Shown one piece after another: positions 11,201-23,953 of a stretch of DNA of 64,000 bases. The DNA is from Cyprinodon diabolis (Eukaryota; Chordata; Actinopteri; Cyprinodontiformes; Cyprinodontidae). The position numbers and the translations under genes were made by a program. The stretch is from NCBI GenBank assembly GCA_030533445.1, contig CM060062.1:23457329-23521328 (forward strand), in the 5' to 3' direction. Each line of letters opens with the position of its first letter. Position 1 is the stretch's first letter. The notes below the pieces were generated by a model. That model had not been told where the DNA came from and searched no databases. It worked only from the letters and a program-made list of their open reading frames with translations.

Positions 11201-14200
11201 TTTGTGATATTGAAACAAAATGTCTGTTCCATTGGGATTTATTTGTATTAATCACAATTAATTAATTGTGATTCATCGATGTTGAAATAATTGTCAACTA
11301 ATTTAGAAATGTATTAATCGTTAACTGGAGTATTGAGACTGTAAAATGTGCTTTTAGCTGACAAAGCAACCCACTTAGAGCTCTAGTTATATAAAAATTG
11401 TAACAAAAATATATGAACATTTCGCAATTAAGAAAAAATAAATGTTTTTGCCTGTCATTATGCTCTTTCCAGAATTCTTCAAGTGGAAAAGTTTTAGTTT
11501 CACCTGGTTTAATTTAGTTAAAAATCTTCTTTAAGGAACCTTTTGCTATCCGATTGATAATCGAAAAAACAATCGACAGATTAATCGTTTTGCAAAATAA
11601 TCGTTAGTTGCAGCTCTAGATTTAATGTAATTGATCAAAGAAACAAATGGCTTTGAACTGGAAGGCAGGGAAGGTTTTAAATAGGGCTGCAACAACGAAT
11701 CGATAAAAATCGACTTTTAAAAGCGTTGGCAACGAATTTCATCATCAATTAGTTGTGTCGCGCGATTAATGCGTCATCCGCCGCCTCCGTCATCACTGCC
11801 ACTTGACTGAAACGGGGGGAAGAAAAAAAAAATACGGCAGAGCGAGCCAGCGCTGCAGGTGCGCAGTGTTGCCAACTCAGCGACTTTGTCGCTATATTTA
11901 GCGACTTTTCAGACCCCTCCAGCGACTATTTTTTGAAAAAAGCGACTAGCGACAAATCTGGCGACTTTTTACGGTGTTACTGGCGGCTTTTGGAGACTCT
12001 TACGTGAAAGCATGTATCGTTCCTACTCTTGTCCTGCAGCAGCAGCTGCTACCGTGAGGCGCCTCCCCCATCCCGACCCCGTTCTCCCGCAGGAATCCCT
12101 CGTAGCGCTGCAGTCAGAGCCGCAGGATGTTTCAGCGTCCAGACTGCAAATGAAGCGCGCATGCGTCGGGATTGACAGCGCAAATTGATAACAATAATTA
12201 AAATAGCCTTTATAAATAAATTACCTTGCAAATTATGAGGGCAAGGCTTTTGAAGTTTAAATCTTCTGGCAAAGATAAAGTAAAGAAGATCCTGCAATTT
12301 ATGGAAGTAAAGCATAATAAAATCCAGCAAGATCAGTAATATGTCAATTAATTATATGCCACATTCCCATGTAAATATCTGTCTTTGGAGGATGTGTTTT
12401 TTACCACCCCTAGTTCTCTCATTTTTATTCCAAATACAATTTATAATTTGAATCACAGGGCTATTTTTATCTCTAGGGTTAAGTATTTTCTCAAGTAGCA
12501 TTTTTAACTGCTATCCTTTCCTGTCTTAAAAGGCAGAACTCTTCTAGTCTAAAAAAAAAAACTAATTTGATAAAATGGGGGGGCCTATTGTTTGAGCCCC
12601 TTAGGGGCTTTTAAAAACAAAAATGCCTGTCTTTTTTGCGCTTTATGAAACAAAGTACCCTATATTTTGTGGATGTACAGCTACATTTCTCATGTAAGTT
12701 TGCGTAGTTTTATCACAAACATTTATTTTTCATATTGCACCAGTACAGTTAATGAGCAACCTGTACTTGTGTGCTTGTTTGTTCTGTCTAAAATGTTTAT
12801 TTTGGAATAAAAAATATTTTTTGTCCGATTCATCGATTAATCGAAAAAATAGTCGGCCGATTCATCGATTTTTTTAAAATAATCGTTAGTTGCAGCCCTA
12901 GTTTTAAAGTTTATTTACAAATAAGAATCTATAAAGTTGATCAGACATTGTCTCTCCTTTAATCTACTACCCAAAAATGCAAACTTTTTTGCAAACTTTG
13001 CAAAGTTTTCTATTATTTAAACTTTTCCTCTGTATGTTTTTGTCAGTCAGCCAGAAAGGACTGTGCAACCATTTTATAACTAAATATAATTATGTTGGAT
13101 CAGAATGACCCACAGTTATCAGATCAAGCAACATGAAAAAATGCAAAAGAAAAAAAAGGTTTTTTGTTTTTTTTCCATTACTACTTGCTCACAGTAATAA
13201 CTAAACTGTAAAAAGGAACTTAAAAACTTTTTTGAGTTTATGATTTTTCTTTAATTAGTTTTACCTGTATACAGAATATGCCCACATAGCAACAGTTTTT
13301 CTTGTCAATATTTGAATGCTTAACACATCCTTGCATCCTCATATAAGGACAGTCCAATCTCCTGACCAATCAGCCTCATTAGAAACCTTCAGTGGCAGGG
13401 ACTGGTGGCCTAGTGGTCGAAGAGCAAAGAATTTATATGGAGAAATAGCAAGATCAGTTGTTCAAACCTCAGAATGTCACCCTGACCTTTAATCCTACAT
13501 TGCTCCCTCAGGTGCTGCAAGTTGCTGAGTGCTCACTGAAGGGATGGGTTAGATGCACAGGATGAATTTAATTATGCACATTTTCAATGAAGGTGAATAG
13601 TCTATACCAGCACCATGTAATAGTGCCTTGAGAACATTAAACTTATTTCTGTGAAGACAAGATGCCAGGGATCCAAGTAAAAAGTGTGCTTGTGTGCATA
13701 GCTGCGGCTTTAGCTATACAACACCAGCATATTTTACTTATTTTCACTCTAGCAAAGTAGGAGTTAAACAAAGATGAAGTCCTCATTTGAGGACCTATGG
13801 GATATGGGGACTATATATTCATTATTCTACAGTTGGACACACCCAGAGCATTTTTCAGAACAGTTTCTAAGATTAAAACTTTCTTGCGACTGGTAGATTT
13901 GTTTAACAAATTAATAATCCGCAAGATACCTGGCTACAGGTATGTCCAAAACAGAGTGACTGCTCATGGCAAATGTAAACGACTCCGAGTTTGAAGATTT
14001 GTCAGATGAGTAAGAGACTGATCCTTTGGAGGAGGAATACATTCCTGATTTCTACCTCTTGCCTGTGGATCAAAAACAACTTGATGATTATTTTCTACCA
14101 AATACACCTGCAGATGATTAGTATCATTATTCCCAACCTGATGCAGCAGAAGCTAAACTCTACAGCAGTGAAGGTGGTGACAGCGAGAATAGAAGCAAGC

Positions 14201-17200
14201 CACAACAGTCACAAGTAGAAAAAAAAAAGGAATCGTGGTAAGCGAGACCCCAAACTTTTTTTGCACATTACACATTAGATATATTATGTTTTTATCATTA
14301 GAATTGGATGAGGAAGGAATTGGAGAGCCCAGGATGGGACCCCTAAAGACTGGATGTGGGAATTGAAAGAAGTCTGCTTATTTTACCCCTAAATAAATCC
14401 AGTTTCAAGGTGAAGACGATGTCCTGAAACATGAGCGTGCAGCTTGGCTGTCGCACGATTATATGGCGCAGTATTTCGACCTAGAGCTGATGAAGCTGCT
14501 TTTTGCACAAATGCTGTGTCATTTGCTGAGAGTGGGAGATCTCTCGACACTTCTTTTGATGAGATTTCTCACTTTTATGGGGCTGCAATCTTGATTTCTA
14601 ACCCGCGTTACCCAGAAACATCCTGCAAATCCCTGTCATTGGTGATGTAACGTCATGTGATGGATTCTTGAAACTCAGGAGCAACCTGAAAGTGGACTTT
14701 GATAATGATGTTCCCGAAGCCGAGAGGAAAACAATCACGTTTAGGAAAGCGAGACCTTTCATTACTCACATAATCATTGACTGTCATCTTCAAACTCCAC
14801 CAGAATGTGTGTCGATAGATGAGCAGACAATTCCGTTAACTGGAGCCTGCCAGTTACGGCAGTATCTGCCACTAAAGCCCAATACAATCGGCATAAAGAA
14901 CTTTGTTTTGGCATCGATGCATGGAATTCTGCTACACTTTAAAGTCTATCAAGGTGCAAAGATGCTAACCTCTCAAGTTTTGGACTCCGAGGGATTGACC
15001 TTATGAGCCGTGGTTCTTAAACGTCTGTATAAAACTGTACCTGCTGGTACTTAAGTGCTTTAAGAGAAGTTCTTCATAAGCATACCAGCTATCTATCGTA
15101 CGCTAAAGAAGAAGGTGAACCTGACTGATCCAGGTATGAAGAAGTGTGTCTCTGAGGCAACCAAGAAGCTGTCAAGTTTCAAAAGTGGACGTGCTTCAGC
15201 AACAGTTGTAAAGGCAGATGGGGGAACTTTGTGTCATCCGGTATGATAATAAGCTGATTGTTATTCTCCCTGTTGCTCAAGCTGAACAGCATAAAGACAC
15301 CTGCCAGCAATGGTAAAAAAAAAGAATAAAGAAATGAGAGCTTTGGAAGGTCAGGTGGAATGCAGGAGTACAGCCCTTGGATGAGTGGGGTTGACCTTTC
15401 AGACAGAATGATATGCTAGTGCCAAACCAGTGTGCGAACTAAGAAGTGGACAATTCACTTCCTGAAGTACTCCACTGATGTTGCTTTTGCCAAGACAACC
15501 AGGAAAATGGTTTCCCCAGAAAGGCTATCAATACATTTCTTGAGTTTCGCATGACATTTTTCTGTTTCTTTTCTTGAACTAAGACGTTTGAAAATCCTTG
15601 TTAACAGCCTAAGGGACACACCTGTACCTGCACTTAAACACTTTCTCAGAGGTCAGTAGGGTATTCCAGATTATGTCCGGATGTTGGCAGTCTGAAATAA
15701 ACGTTTTTTTTCAAATCAACATCCCTTTATTGTTTCTTTCAAATTTCCTCATACAAGGACATTAGAAATGTCTTGTATCACGACGGGGTCCAGTCATTAA
15801 ACTGGATAGGTACTATTAATCCAATGTACCTTAGAGAAAGGCTAAATACACACCAAATTTGGGTTTCGGGAGGGTAACAATATATTAATACATAAAAGCC
15901 ATTTGCATCTTGTTTTTAGTGTGCAGATATGTCTCAACGCAAGCATTTGTGATGCTAAAACACTTCACACTACAGTTTGCATTCTCTTTTTCATCTGATG
16001 GAATTGATTAAATAATGTTAGTCCAATGCTACAGCTGATGGGCCATATTGACCAAACAATTTTACAGCCAATCTTTTTATTAATGTTAGCTTTTTGTGTT
16101 CCTCTCTTGAAATATTGTGATTGTTCCTTTGGAGGATTTTGTTGATTAACTGAGGAAATTTTGCGGGACGATAACTACTGATTTATTGCAGAAAAGGCAT
16201 CATAGCTCCACTTAACAATTCCTACAGGGGAAAAGATTGAACATGGATGAGAATGTAGCGTCATTTACAAACCATCTGTATGCACAAAATAAAAACAATC
16301 CTGCAGCACAAGATGATTCAATTGTAAAAATGTAGCGGCTGAAGGTGGCTAAGTGACAGGGAGCTGAATTATGACCATAAAAAACTTAGCCTAGGTGAAA
16401 ACATTATCCCACCCCACACAATTTAAAACTAAAATAGATCAGTGCCGAGATGTCCTGAGGGAAGGTCTAAATATGAGAAACAGGAAAATTTAAAGTTATA
16501 CCAGTTGAAGTTGCCTTCCTCATTTTTTTCCTAATGTGCATTCTGTGACTATGAGGATACATTTGTTTTAGTTTCATCATTCCTGTATAAACCATAAACG
16601 CTTAAATTAATGAACAACATTGGCTTTGATTCCCGTTGAATTGAAAGCATTAATTTAAGTGTATTCAGGTGAGTTTTAATGCCTTGTAGTCTGTTATAGT
16701 CGATTGGAAAAGTTTGTGTCAGCCCTCTCATTTCACACATCATTACTTTTATACATCCTGAGTTGTGCTTAAAACATTGCACAAGGTTCTTTTTCGTGCA
16801 AATGCAAATTTTAAGTGTGGAATAACTGGTTAGAGGTCACATGACGATGAATGAAGCTTAATAGAGGGAAGGTCTGGACCAATCCTTTGAAGGTTGAAAA
16901 GACTTGATAAGTGGGTGGACTTTAGCATACAGACAGAGCTACTGTAAAATGCAAGAATATTCATGATTTAAGGTATTGTGGAGGATTTTTCTTGAATTTT
17001 TGAAAAGACCCACCACCTCCACTAAAAAAAAAAAAGGAACATGCACAACCCTGTACCTGCTTCCAAGAGAGACCGCCTATTAGACACGTGCGAGAGCATG
17101 CACGAGCCCATTTCTCCTCGTGCACGGTCTGTTTAAAAGTTGCTGTTTGCAACGCTAATTCCACTATGTCAGACTCTACACCAGTAAGTGAAAATGGGAA

Positions 17201-17939
17201 TGAACACATAGGACGACCTTATGTAAACATACCACCAGAATGATTGACAATTAGGAGGACCATTTATTTTGATTTCTTTTTCCACCCGGAAAAAGAAAAT
17301 CCTCCACTATACCTTTAAGATTTTAACTTAAACAAAAGAAAACTCTTGAACAAAAGCTAAATCCAAATATTTCCCATCTGTGGTAAGTCTTTAATATTAG
17401 ATTTGCAGATGCTCTCCAGCAAAATGTTTTTTAAAATGTTTAAAGCTACTTTTAACTCAAAGCTTTCACTGCAACAATACGGGTTATATAAAGGTTTAGC
17501 CCTGGGTGTTAAACTGTGTATCAATTTTGAATGATAATTTAGCATGACTTTGTTTGACATGTCATCTAAAATGACGCTGAAATGTTATAATTGGGTGTTT
17601 GTAATGTGACAAAGTGTGAGAAGGTTCTTCTAATGTACTGAATGGACAACACAATGTGTCTCCCTCAGATGAGAGCCAGGAGGATGAAGAAGAGGAGGGT
17701 AGTGGTGAAATAGTGATTGATGGTAAGACAATTATTCAACATTATCTTTTTTAAAGTTAAACTAGGACAGGATACAACAGCATTTACTTTTTTCTTTTTC
17801 TGCTTTTTTTTTTTTTTTCATCTAATCCACATCTGTGTGTGTTCAGGACTTGAGCAACAATCTCTTGGGATTAAAGCAGTGTTATTTTTGTCCTGCAGGC
17901 TCTGATGACAGTGATCAGGAGGAAGAGGAGGAGGCCTAA
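8267..17939 (+). CDS. tspyl2: TSPY/TSPYL-family (NAP/SET domain) nuclear protein, 542 aa, 8 exons
   Basis: Exons read from splice sites and phase: 8267-9172, 9256-9333, 9416-9527, 9712-9866, 10561-10637, 10787-10992, 17669-17722, 17899-17939 (TAA). The first 235 residues are low-complexity, Ser/Glu-rich, with an AAIAAAEALASLTGG patch. A NAP domain follows (about 240-443): dimerisation helix (ALEKKSARLHQRLELKINRQ), RRPHLDQR, IPGFWVTALLNHPHL, ATP-free earmuff region NPYFQNNIIMKE, WHRGHNL, FFSWFSDHS and DPLRYYLTPLWEP. The C-terminal 100 residues are mostly Glu/Asp. NAP/SET proteins bind histones and act in chromatin assembly and transcription; TSPYL2 restrains cell proliferation. TSPYL2 is the best guess from the acidic tail and Xp11-type synteny, but TSPY and other TSPYL members are close. 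Intron 6 (6.7 kb) holds several transposons without disturbing splice phase. An alternative last acceptor at about 17847 would end in a different frame. Confidence 0.9.
11270..11619. repeat. Old hAT-type fragment in intron 6
   Basis: Ends with AATCGTTAGTTGCAGCTCTA, the usual inner/outer end of fish hAT MITEs. The stretch ATTAATCGTTAACTGGAGTA and neighbouring sequence reappear, diverged, at 34236-34400, so the two loci share a family. The left boundary is unclear. Confidence 0.55.
11682..12900. mobile_element. Non-autonomous hAT transposon, 1219 bp, with 8-bp target duplication
   Basis: Inverted ends TAGGGCTGCAAC (11682) and GTTGCAGCCCTA (ending 12900) are flanked by a perfect 8-bp direct repeat GTTTTAAA (11674-11681 and 12901-12908), the hAT signature. 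Subterminal ATCGAT/AATCG motifs repeat at both ends. The inside has a GC-rich stretch (11760-12180) with repeated GCGACT motifs near 11880-11970, but no transposase frame. It sits in intron 6 of the TSPY-like gene. Confidence 0.93.
13399..13640 (+). mobile_element. tRNA-derived SINE, plus orientation
   Basis: GGTGGCCTAGTGGTCGAAGAG resembles a polymerase III A box and GTTGTTCAAACCTC a B box, spaced as in a tRNA gene with an insertion. A body with the GCTCACTGAAGGGATGGGTT segment typical of fish SINE tails follows. Lies in intron 6 of the TSPY-like gene. Confidence 0.65.
13967..15700 (+). pseudogene. Dead piggyBac-type (PGBD2/3-like) transposase
   Basis: Fragments in several frames read as a piggyBac transposase. 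An acidic N-terminus (NDSEFEDLSDE, broken by TAG/TAA) is at 13967. A core at 14668-15006 contains CVSIDEQTIPLTGACQ, then RQYLPLKPNTIGIKNFVL, matching the D-E-x-M-I/T-I-P-F/L-x-G-x-x-x-x-R-Q-Y-P-x-K-P catalytic region. A later part contains WYDNK (about 15238-15255). Many stops and frameshifts mean no protein is made. CCTCATnnnAGGAC palindromes at about 13336, 13781 and 15749 may be subterminal motifs. Exact ends were not found. Confidence 0.72.
16972..17314. mobile_element. TTAA-flanked MITE, short copy
   Basis: Inverted ends GGTATTGTGGAGGATTT and AAATCCTCCACTATACCT are flanked by TTAA at 16968-16971 and 17315-17318. The inside shares CATGCACAACCCTGTACCTG and ACCAGAATGATTGACAAT with the longer copy at 26500-27316. 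TTAA targets are used by piggyBac and Kolobok elements. There is no coding frame. Confidence 0.75.
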
Positions 17940-19555
17940 GAAAGTGAAGATAAATAGATGCACATCAAAAATGAATTCAGACCAATTGCTGGTGTCGTTT
18001 AGGTCGTCTTTGTGCCTCCAAAATAGCTCTGGGTCATCAGGAAGTGGACATAGGATCTCTGGAAAGGTCCTGTTGACCATGATTTAAAAATCCATCGAAC
18101 CGACTTCGGCTCTCACTGATTTTATTTCAAGCCGGAATGGGGACCAGAGACTGGGAATCTAAAGAGTAGACGCAGTACGAGCATTGAATCGTTCTTCCTG
18201 GTGTCAGTTTTTTTGTGCACAAAAATATCAGTCTTTGCTTTTGTTTACCTAAACTAAACGGAAGCTTTTAAATCAGGGTAAACTGTAACTGTAAAGCCAA
18301 GGCAACATGTCCCCCCCCCTCCTTTTTTTAGCCAATCATGTACCGAACAACATGCTCACTCTTTTTACCTGAATATATTTTTGGGTTTAATATTTCCCAA
18401 AGGTTCATAAAGAGTCTCTTTGTGTTTGGTGAAAACCTGTTTATACAATATAATCTAACATGAAGTTAGATTAAACAGCTTCTTTATGTAATCCCGAAAT
18501 CCTCAGAGGCATTAATTAATCTTGCAAAAGCTGTTTGTTTTTCTTAACTGACGCGTGACAAAGTGGAAAAAATGTCATGAGTTCAATTTCGTATCATGAT
18601 CGTACATTTCAGATGCACTGAGTATGGAACCAAAATGTCTTCTCAGGGATGATCACGGTGGTCGATTTGTTGAAATAACTTGGCTAATTTTAAAACATTT
18701 ACTCTCAGTTTTGGTTGCATATGAAGAAATGTGGACTCTACTGTAGTGTGTATATAGGGTCTATAATTATTTTAATAGACTGCCTTTGTGTTTTTCTTTT
18801 CTGTTGCACCTGTCCTGTTATGTTACATCCAAACCTCCAAGTTGCATTAAGTATCTAATGTTCGATAATCCCGACCTAATCCAAGCTACCTTTTTGTGGA
18901 TTCCGAGATTTCTGTAATAATACATAGGATTTTTTGAGTTTTCTTTAGATTAATTCAATTTGAATTATCTGACGTAAACATCCCAAATTTGTGTCTTTGA
19001 AAATTACATTTTTCTAAAAGGAGAAAAAAAAAATGGTGTTTATGTTTGTTTTTTTTGTTGTTTTTTTTTTTACATATTGGCGTTATGGCATGCCTGTTAG
19101 CACAAATTGTAAAAAAAACAAACAAAAAAAAGGATATTGATAGCACTTAAACTGCTGTGTAGAGGATTATTGCTGTGTATTTGTTGCATAAACTGCATAT
19201 TCACAGCAATTTGTAATCGGGTGCACTGTAAAGGAAAAAAAAATAGCATTTGTATTCGCTTTTCTTAGCAATGAACTTGTAAATAATACTTCATCCATAT
19301 TTTTTTTTTTTTTTAATAAGATGTTATGATTTACTTCGTGAATAGATTTTCTTAAGCAATCTGGATTTTTGTTTTTGGTTGTTTTCTCAGAGATGTAACG
19401 ACAAATTTATAGGTGTTGCTGTGATTTTATTTTATATTTTAAGAAATGTGTAGTTTATGATTTGTACTTGTTTTTCTTTGGTCACCTTGTTTGCTTTAAT
19501 GATAAATGTCTACCTTTTGACTAAGACCTAATAAATAGAAAGTTGTTTGACTTCT
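17940..19555 (+). other. 3' untranslated region of the TSPY-like gene
   Basis: AT-rich sequence without coding frames, following the TAA at 17937-17939. AATAAA at 19530-19535 with a GT-rich stretch shortly after is the likely poly(A) signal. Poly-T and poly-A runs occur at 19020-19075 and 19300-19316. Confidence 0.6.
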
Positions 19556-19920
19556 CTGCGTTTTACATTTGACCTATCTTAACACTTTTAATGGGCATTA
19601 TTTTTATATTACACCAGCAGAACATAGAGTAGCCCACAATTCTGGTGTTTGGACTGATGGACAACAGTAATGTATTGTTGCCTAACTTTGAAGCAGAAGA
19701 AATTATACTTTGCAGAATCGTCTTTGCACATTCAGAAATTGTTTTGTTTTTTTTTCTTTGCAAAATATCTCCAGCTCAGTCACTCTGGATGGAATCACAC
19801 CTGTTTAATGGTAACACGTTTTCAGCTGAATTTTAATCTCAACCTCGTTATGGTATCTCTGACTGTATGTTTTGGGTTTATTGTCGTGCTGAAGAAATGA
19901 CCCTCAAGTCCAGGAGTGTC

Positions 19921-20111
19921 AAACTGGTTCCAGAAAGGGCCGTGTGGCTGCAGGTTTTCTTTCCAACCAAGCAATAGCACACCAGACTCCAGTCATCTAA
20001 GCAAGGAAGTCCAATCTGAACATGATGACTTGATATTAATGGAGTCTGCTCTGCTATTGTTTGGTTGGAAAGAAAAACCTGCAGCTACACGGCCCTTTCT
20101 GGAACCAGTTT
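19921..20111. mobile_element. 191-bp fold-back MITE with about 57-bp inverted ends
   Basis: AAACTGGTTCCAGAAAGGGC at the left is matched by its complement at the right, and the pairing continues through TTTCTTTCCAACCAA. Nearly two thirds of the element can form one hairpin. The CCAGGAGTGTCAAACT context at the left is common at fish hAT ends. There is no coding frame. Confidence 0.85.
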
Positions 20112-23100
20112 GTGGCAAATTGCAAACATGACTTCTTTTAATAATGGCTTTCTTTTGTTAACGGCTTTCTTTATTTGTTGACAATGTATTTATACTAAAT
20201 CACAGGCTTCCATTGGTATTTGGTTAATTTATAGATGTCAAACAAGGCTAGTTGTGTTTGCAGGCCACACTTTTCAGATTTCAGTTTGTAAAAACAAAAC
20301 AAAAACTTGTATTATTTTCCCTTTACTTCGCAAGTTATTCACTATTTATGTTGGTCTATCACATAACTAATCTAATAAAATGCATCCATATTATTGTGAG
20401 AAAGTCCACAGGAAATGAATGTTCCGTCAGGCTGAACTCATTAGATAAACAGTATGTTTTACATACAGCAAGCACAAGGTGGCAGTGTTGAGTTTATCTT
20501 CAAATCAATTGATAGACGTATTACAAGATTCTTTAATGAGTATTTATTGAGGTTATAAAGTAGTGTGTGAATAGACAGGAGGAGCTGACTGTAATTCAAA
20601 GTGACTAACACTGATATACAGATAGGCCTAACAAAAAAAAAAAACATGCAATGATTTTGCTGCAGCTCATACAATTTTTAGGAAAAAAAAGAACAATCCT
20701 GCAGCTGCTCCTTAATATTCCCCTCCTTTGATATGACAACGATTGTGTGATCCAGCTGACAGCTTGAATGCAATGCTGCAAGTAGCCCCAGGAAAGACAT
20801 TTTTGGACAGGCCCTGACAAAGGAGCAGTAGCTCTGTTGCAACAGTACACTTAAACCCTTGATTCCACTTTTAATGCACAGCTATAAATATTACCCTAGC
20901 AAAAACCCGTCCTGGTGTGGGCCCAGCACCACCCAGAGTATGCAATCTGGGATAGGCGTATACTATTAATACTGATGATGAAAATCATGTTCACCCACCG
21001 TGAAGGGAGCCCATTTTAAACAGTGTTTATCTGTTCTTACAAGCAGTTTAATCCAGCTCACCTAAGATCACAATATCTTTAAATTAATCATGGGTCTGGT
21101 TCCTGCAGTATTGATTGTGACAAACAATGAACAGATTGCTGGGGCAGCAACGCTATCTTCAGGTTGTTGTTTTTTTGCTGTTGGGGTTGTTTGTAAAGCT
21201 TTTTGTTATGAGAAGGGTGGCAAAATCCTGAATAGGTTCCTCTGTGTACACTACACTCCCCTGATCTAAGCTCCTGTTGGTATTGTACACAAATCTTCTT
21301 GTCATGTCGCTTCATGTTCTCAGTAGCTTTTCCAAGTCTCAGACCCTTTGAGTTGGAATGAAAAATGGAAGCGTAACACACAAAAGCTAATTCTTTGTCT
21401 GCAAGATTGATGATTAGGGGAGTATTCTCTCCTGGAAAGTCTGCAAGACAAAAAAAAAAACACTGCTGCTTCTCTTTGAGTCTCATCTATTGTAGATAAT
21501 CTCAGAGGCCGAGTTGGGGCCCCTGAATACCAACAATCTCTGTGCAAGTGTGTGTAAGTTTGCATACATGCACATGCTTAAGTCTTCTTCATGGAAAGCC
21601 TTGCATTCTTTTATGTATGCATTAGTGTTCCCAAGAGGCTTTGCACAGTTAACAAATTGGCAGGTTTTCTATTACAGCTGGTCCACCTAAAAGTGTGATT
21701 CTCCGGATCAAGAAGCTGCACAGAGGACAAAACCAGCCAAGAGTGAGAAAAGAGAAGGGAGCAGGAATGATTGAGGGAAACGGATGAGTGCATTGATAAG
21801 AGGAGCTGCTCGGGTCATGACAGATACACACAGCAGATGGATGACTCTTATCGGGGAGATCACAGAGAGCACGCTCACGCCTAGGCCCAGTTACAGAGAG
21901 CCATGATCACACCCGACAGATGAATGGGCCTAACCCCCAGCAATCAGCGCACATTCTGTGGACCGGTGCACGATGACACACACACGCATGCAACCCGGTT
22001 GACAGAATGAACAGATTGCAGCTCCTGCAATACCTTAGTGTCTTTGACATTGAAATTCACCTGGAGTCTGGTATCCGAAGGGTGTGTGTGATGAGAGCAA
22101 GGGTGCGAGCCCAGATAAGAGAATTCAATTTAGATTCAAGCAGTGGAGAAAGTGCATGTGTGTTTGGGGTTCTGTGTCAGGATGCACAGTGTGTCTAAAT
22201 GCATGTTGACCGTCAAATCAAGAGACTCAATTTCCACCTTTACAGCAATATTCTATCTAAGGATTGATACTTTGTTTTAAAGATGGAGCTCAAGCCATGC
22301 ATTCTAAAAATGCAAATATTTCTCAGGACTGCCATTGCACTGCAACCCTTAACCATTAACTGGCTGTTAGCATAGCATCCTGAGAGGGTGCTGACAGATT
22401 TACCTGTTAAGACACATTGCTTTTTACTCTCATTCATCCCTACTATCTTCTTCTCATGTACTGTAACTCTGCGCCGTCCAAGCACACACTCCCCCTTGTT
22501 ATTTTGCAAGAGAACTTCTTCAACAGCTGTTTGTTCTCCCTGCTGAATTTTTTTGCAGAGGGAGAGTGCCAGTCCTGTCTTCGAGGCAGATGGCGGCTGG
22601 CTGGCCCCTGCAGACACGTGGCGAGTTGGGCCGCTGCAGACGGTTTTCCATCTCTTGGAAGTTGCAGCCACTCTGTGTCCCCTGCACAATGTTCTGTGTG
22701 GAAAGCCGGCACTCACTCCACTTGCAATTCAGTGCGAGGTGAACAGGCTGTGACTGGAATATGTGCCACGTATGCGCCCTTCATGTCAACAATGTTTTCC
22801 ATAGTTACTCCTCTTTGATAGTCGGCGATGCGTGAAGTTCATGGATAGCAGGCACCACCTGTTCCTTTTTTTGCACGTTAATATTTACATTTTTTCTTAC
22901 CTGTAGGATCATGATTATTAGGCTGTGAAGCTGTAATCATAGGAAATTATCCTTTTTCTGCTATATATCTTTTGACACTTTAGCACCATAAAACCAAGGT
23001 CAATACAAACCATTTTTATTTGTTTTTGTTTTCAGATAAACCAACGGAAGAAGTTCATAACCAGACTTTCAGTATTTTTTATGTCTGAAAAGAACACGAT

Positions 23101-23452
23101 TTGAAATTCACTTACCTTTACTGTAACAGCTCTAAATAAAATCTCTTATCCCATGATGTGGCGTTATCAGTTGTTCAGTTAATTTATTGTCACAATGACA
23201 ACAATATAAATAAGGCTAGTCTATTATTGCCTCAGATATTTATTAAAGAACATTAGTAAATAAAAAAGGAAGGTATTACATAGATTGGGGATAGAGCTGA
23301 AGAGAATAAGGGCAGCATTATCAAAAGGGTCATTTAATAAATAAATAAATAACACAACAATTCCTGTTTGCAGTTTAGGGAAAGTCATGGGAGTGGACAC
23401 ATGAAAAACTGCTCTGATGCCTGTACAAATCAACTTAGACAAAATATGCTGA
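20112..23452. other. Intergenic DNA, no gene seen
   Basis: Moderate-complexity sequence with only short frames on both strands, lacking start context, splice structure or recognisable motifs. The 21.0-22.8 kb part is less AT-rich than its surroundings and could hold conserved non-coding sequence, but nothing in it shows this directly. Confidence 0.5.
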
Positions 23453-23868
23453 CTTTATGATTCTCGCCATAAAAGTGGTGGCAGTGTCATGCTGTGGGCT
23501 GCTGTTCTTCAGCAGGGAACGATGCTGGCCAGAGTTGATGTATGAGGACAATCGTGAAAGAAAACCTGTCAGAGGCTGCAAAACAACTAAAACTGGTTTT
23601 GCACATCAGACTCTAGATATATATCCAGGTGAACTTTAGAGTAGCATATCAGTTTGTTTGTATGGCATGTTATAAAGATCAGACCTGCACTTAACACAGA
23701 ATCTACTTTAAGATCTGAAAATGGATGTTCATACACATTCTCTATATAAAGCTAAAAAGAATGTGCAAAAATATCAGTGACTAGATGCAGAAGGCTAGTT
23801 GAGACATAAACCAAACCAAATGAAGCCTAAATAGAACTGAAAGGTGGTTTTTCAAAGTAATGACAGGT

Positions 23869-23953
<85 letters not shown>

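Noticed and set aside
22240..22818. Long overlapping frames on both strands (up to 158 codons)
   Set aside because: No recognisable motif; overlapping open frames on both strands suggest chance in stop-poor DNA.
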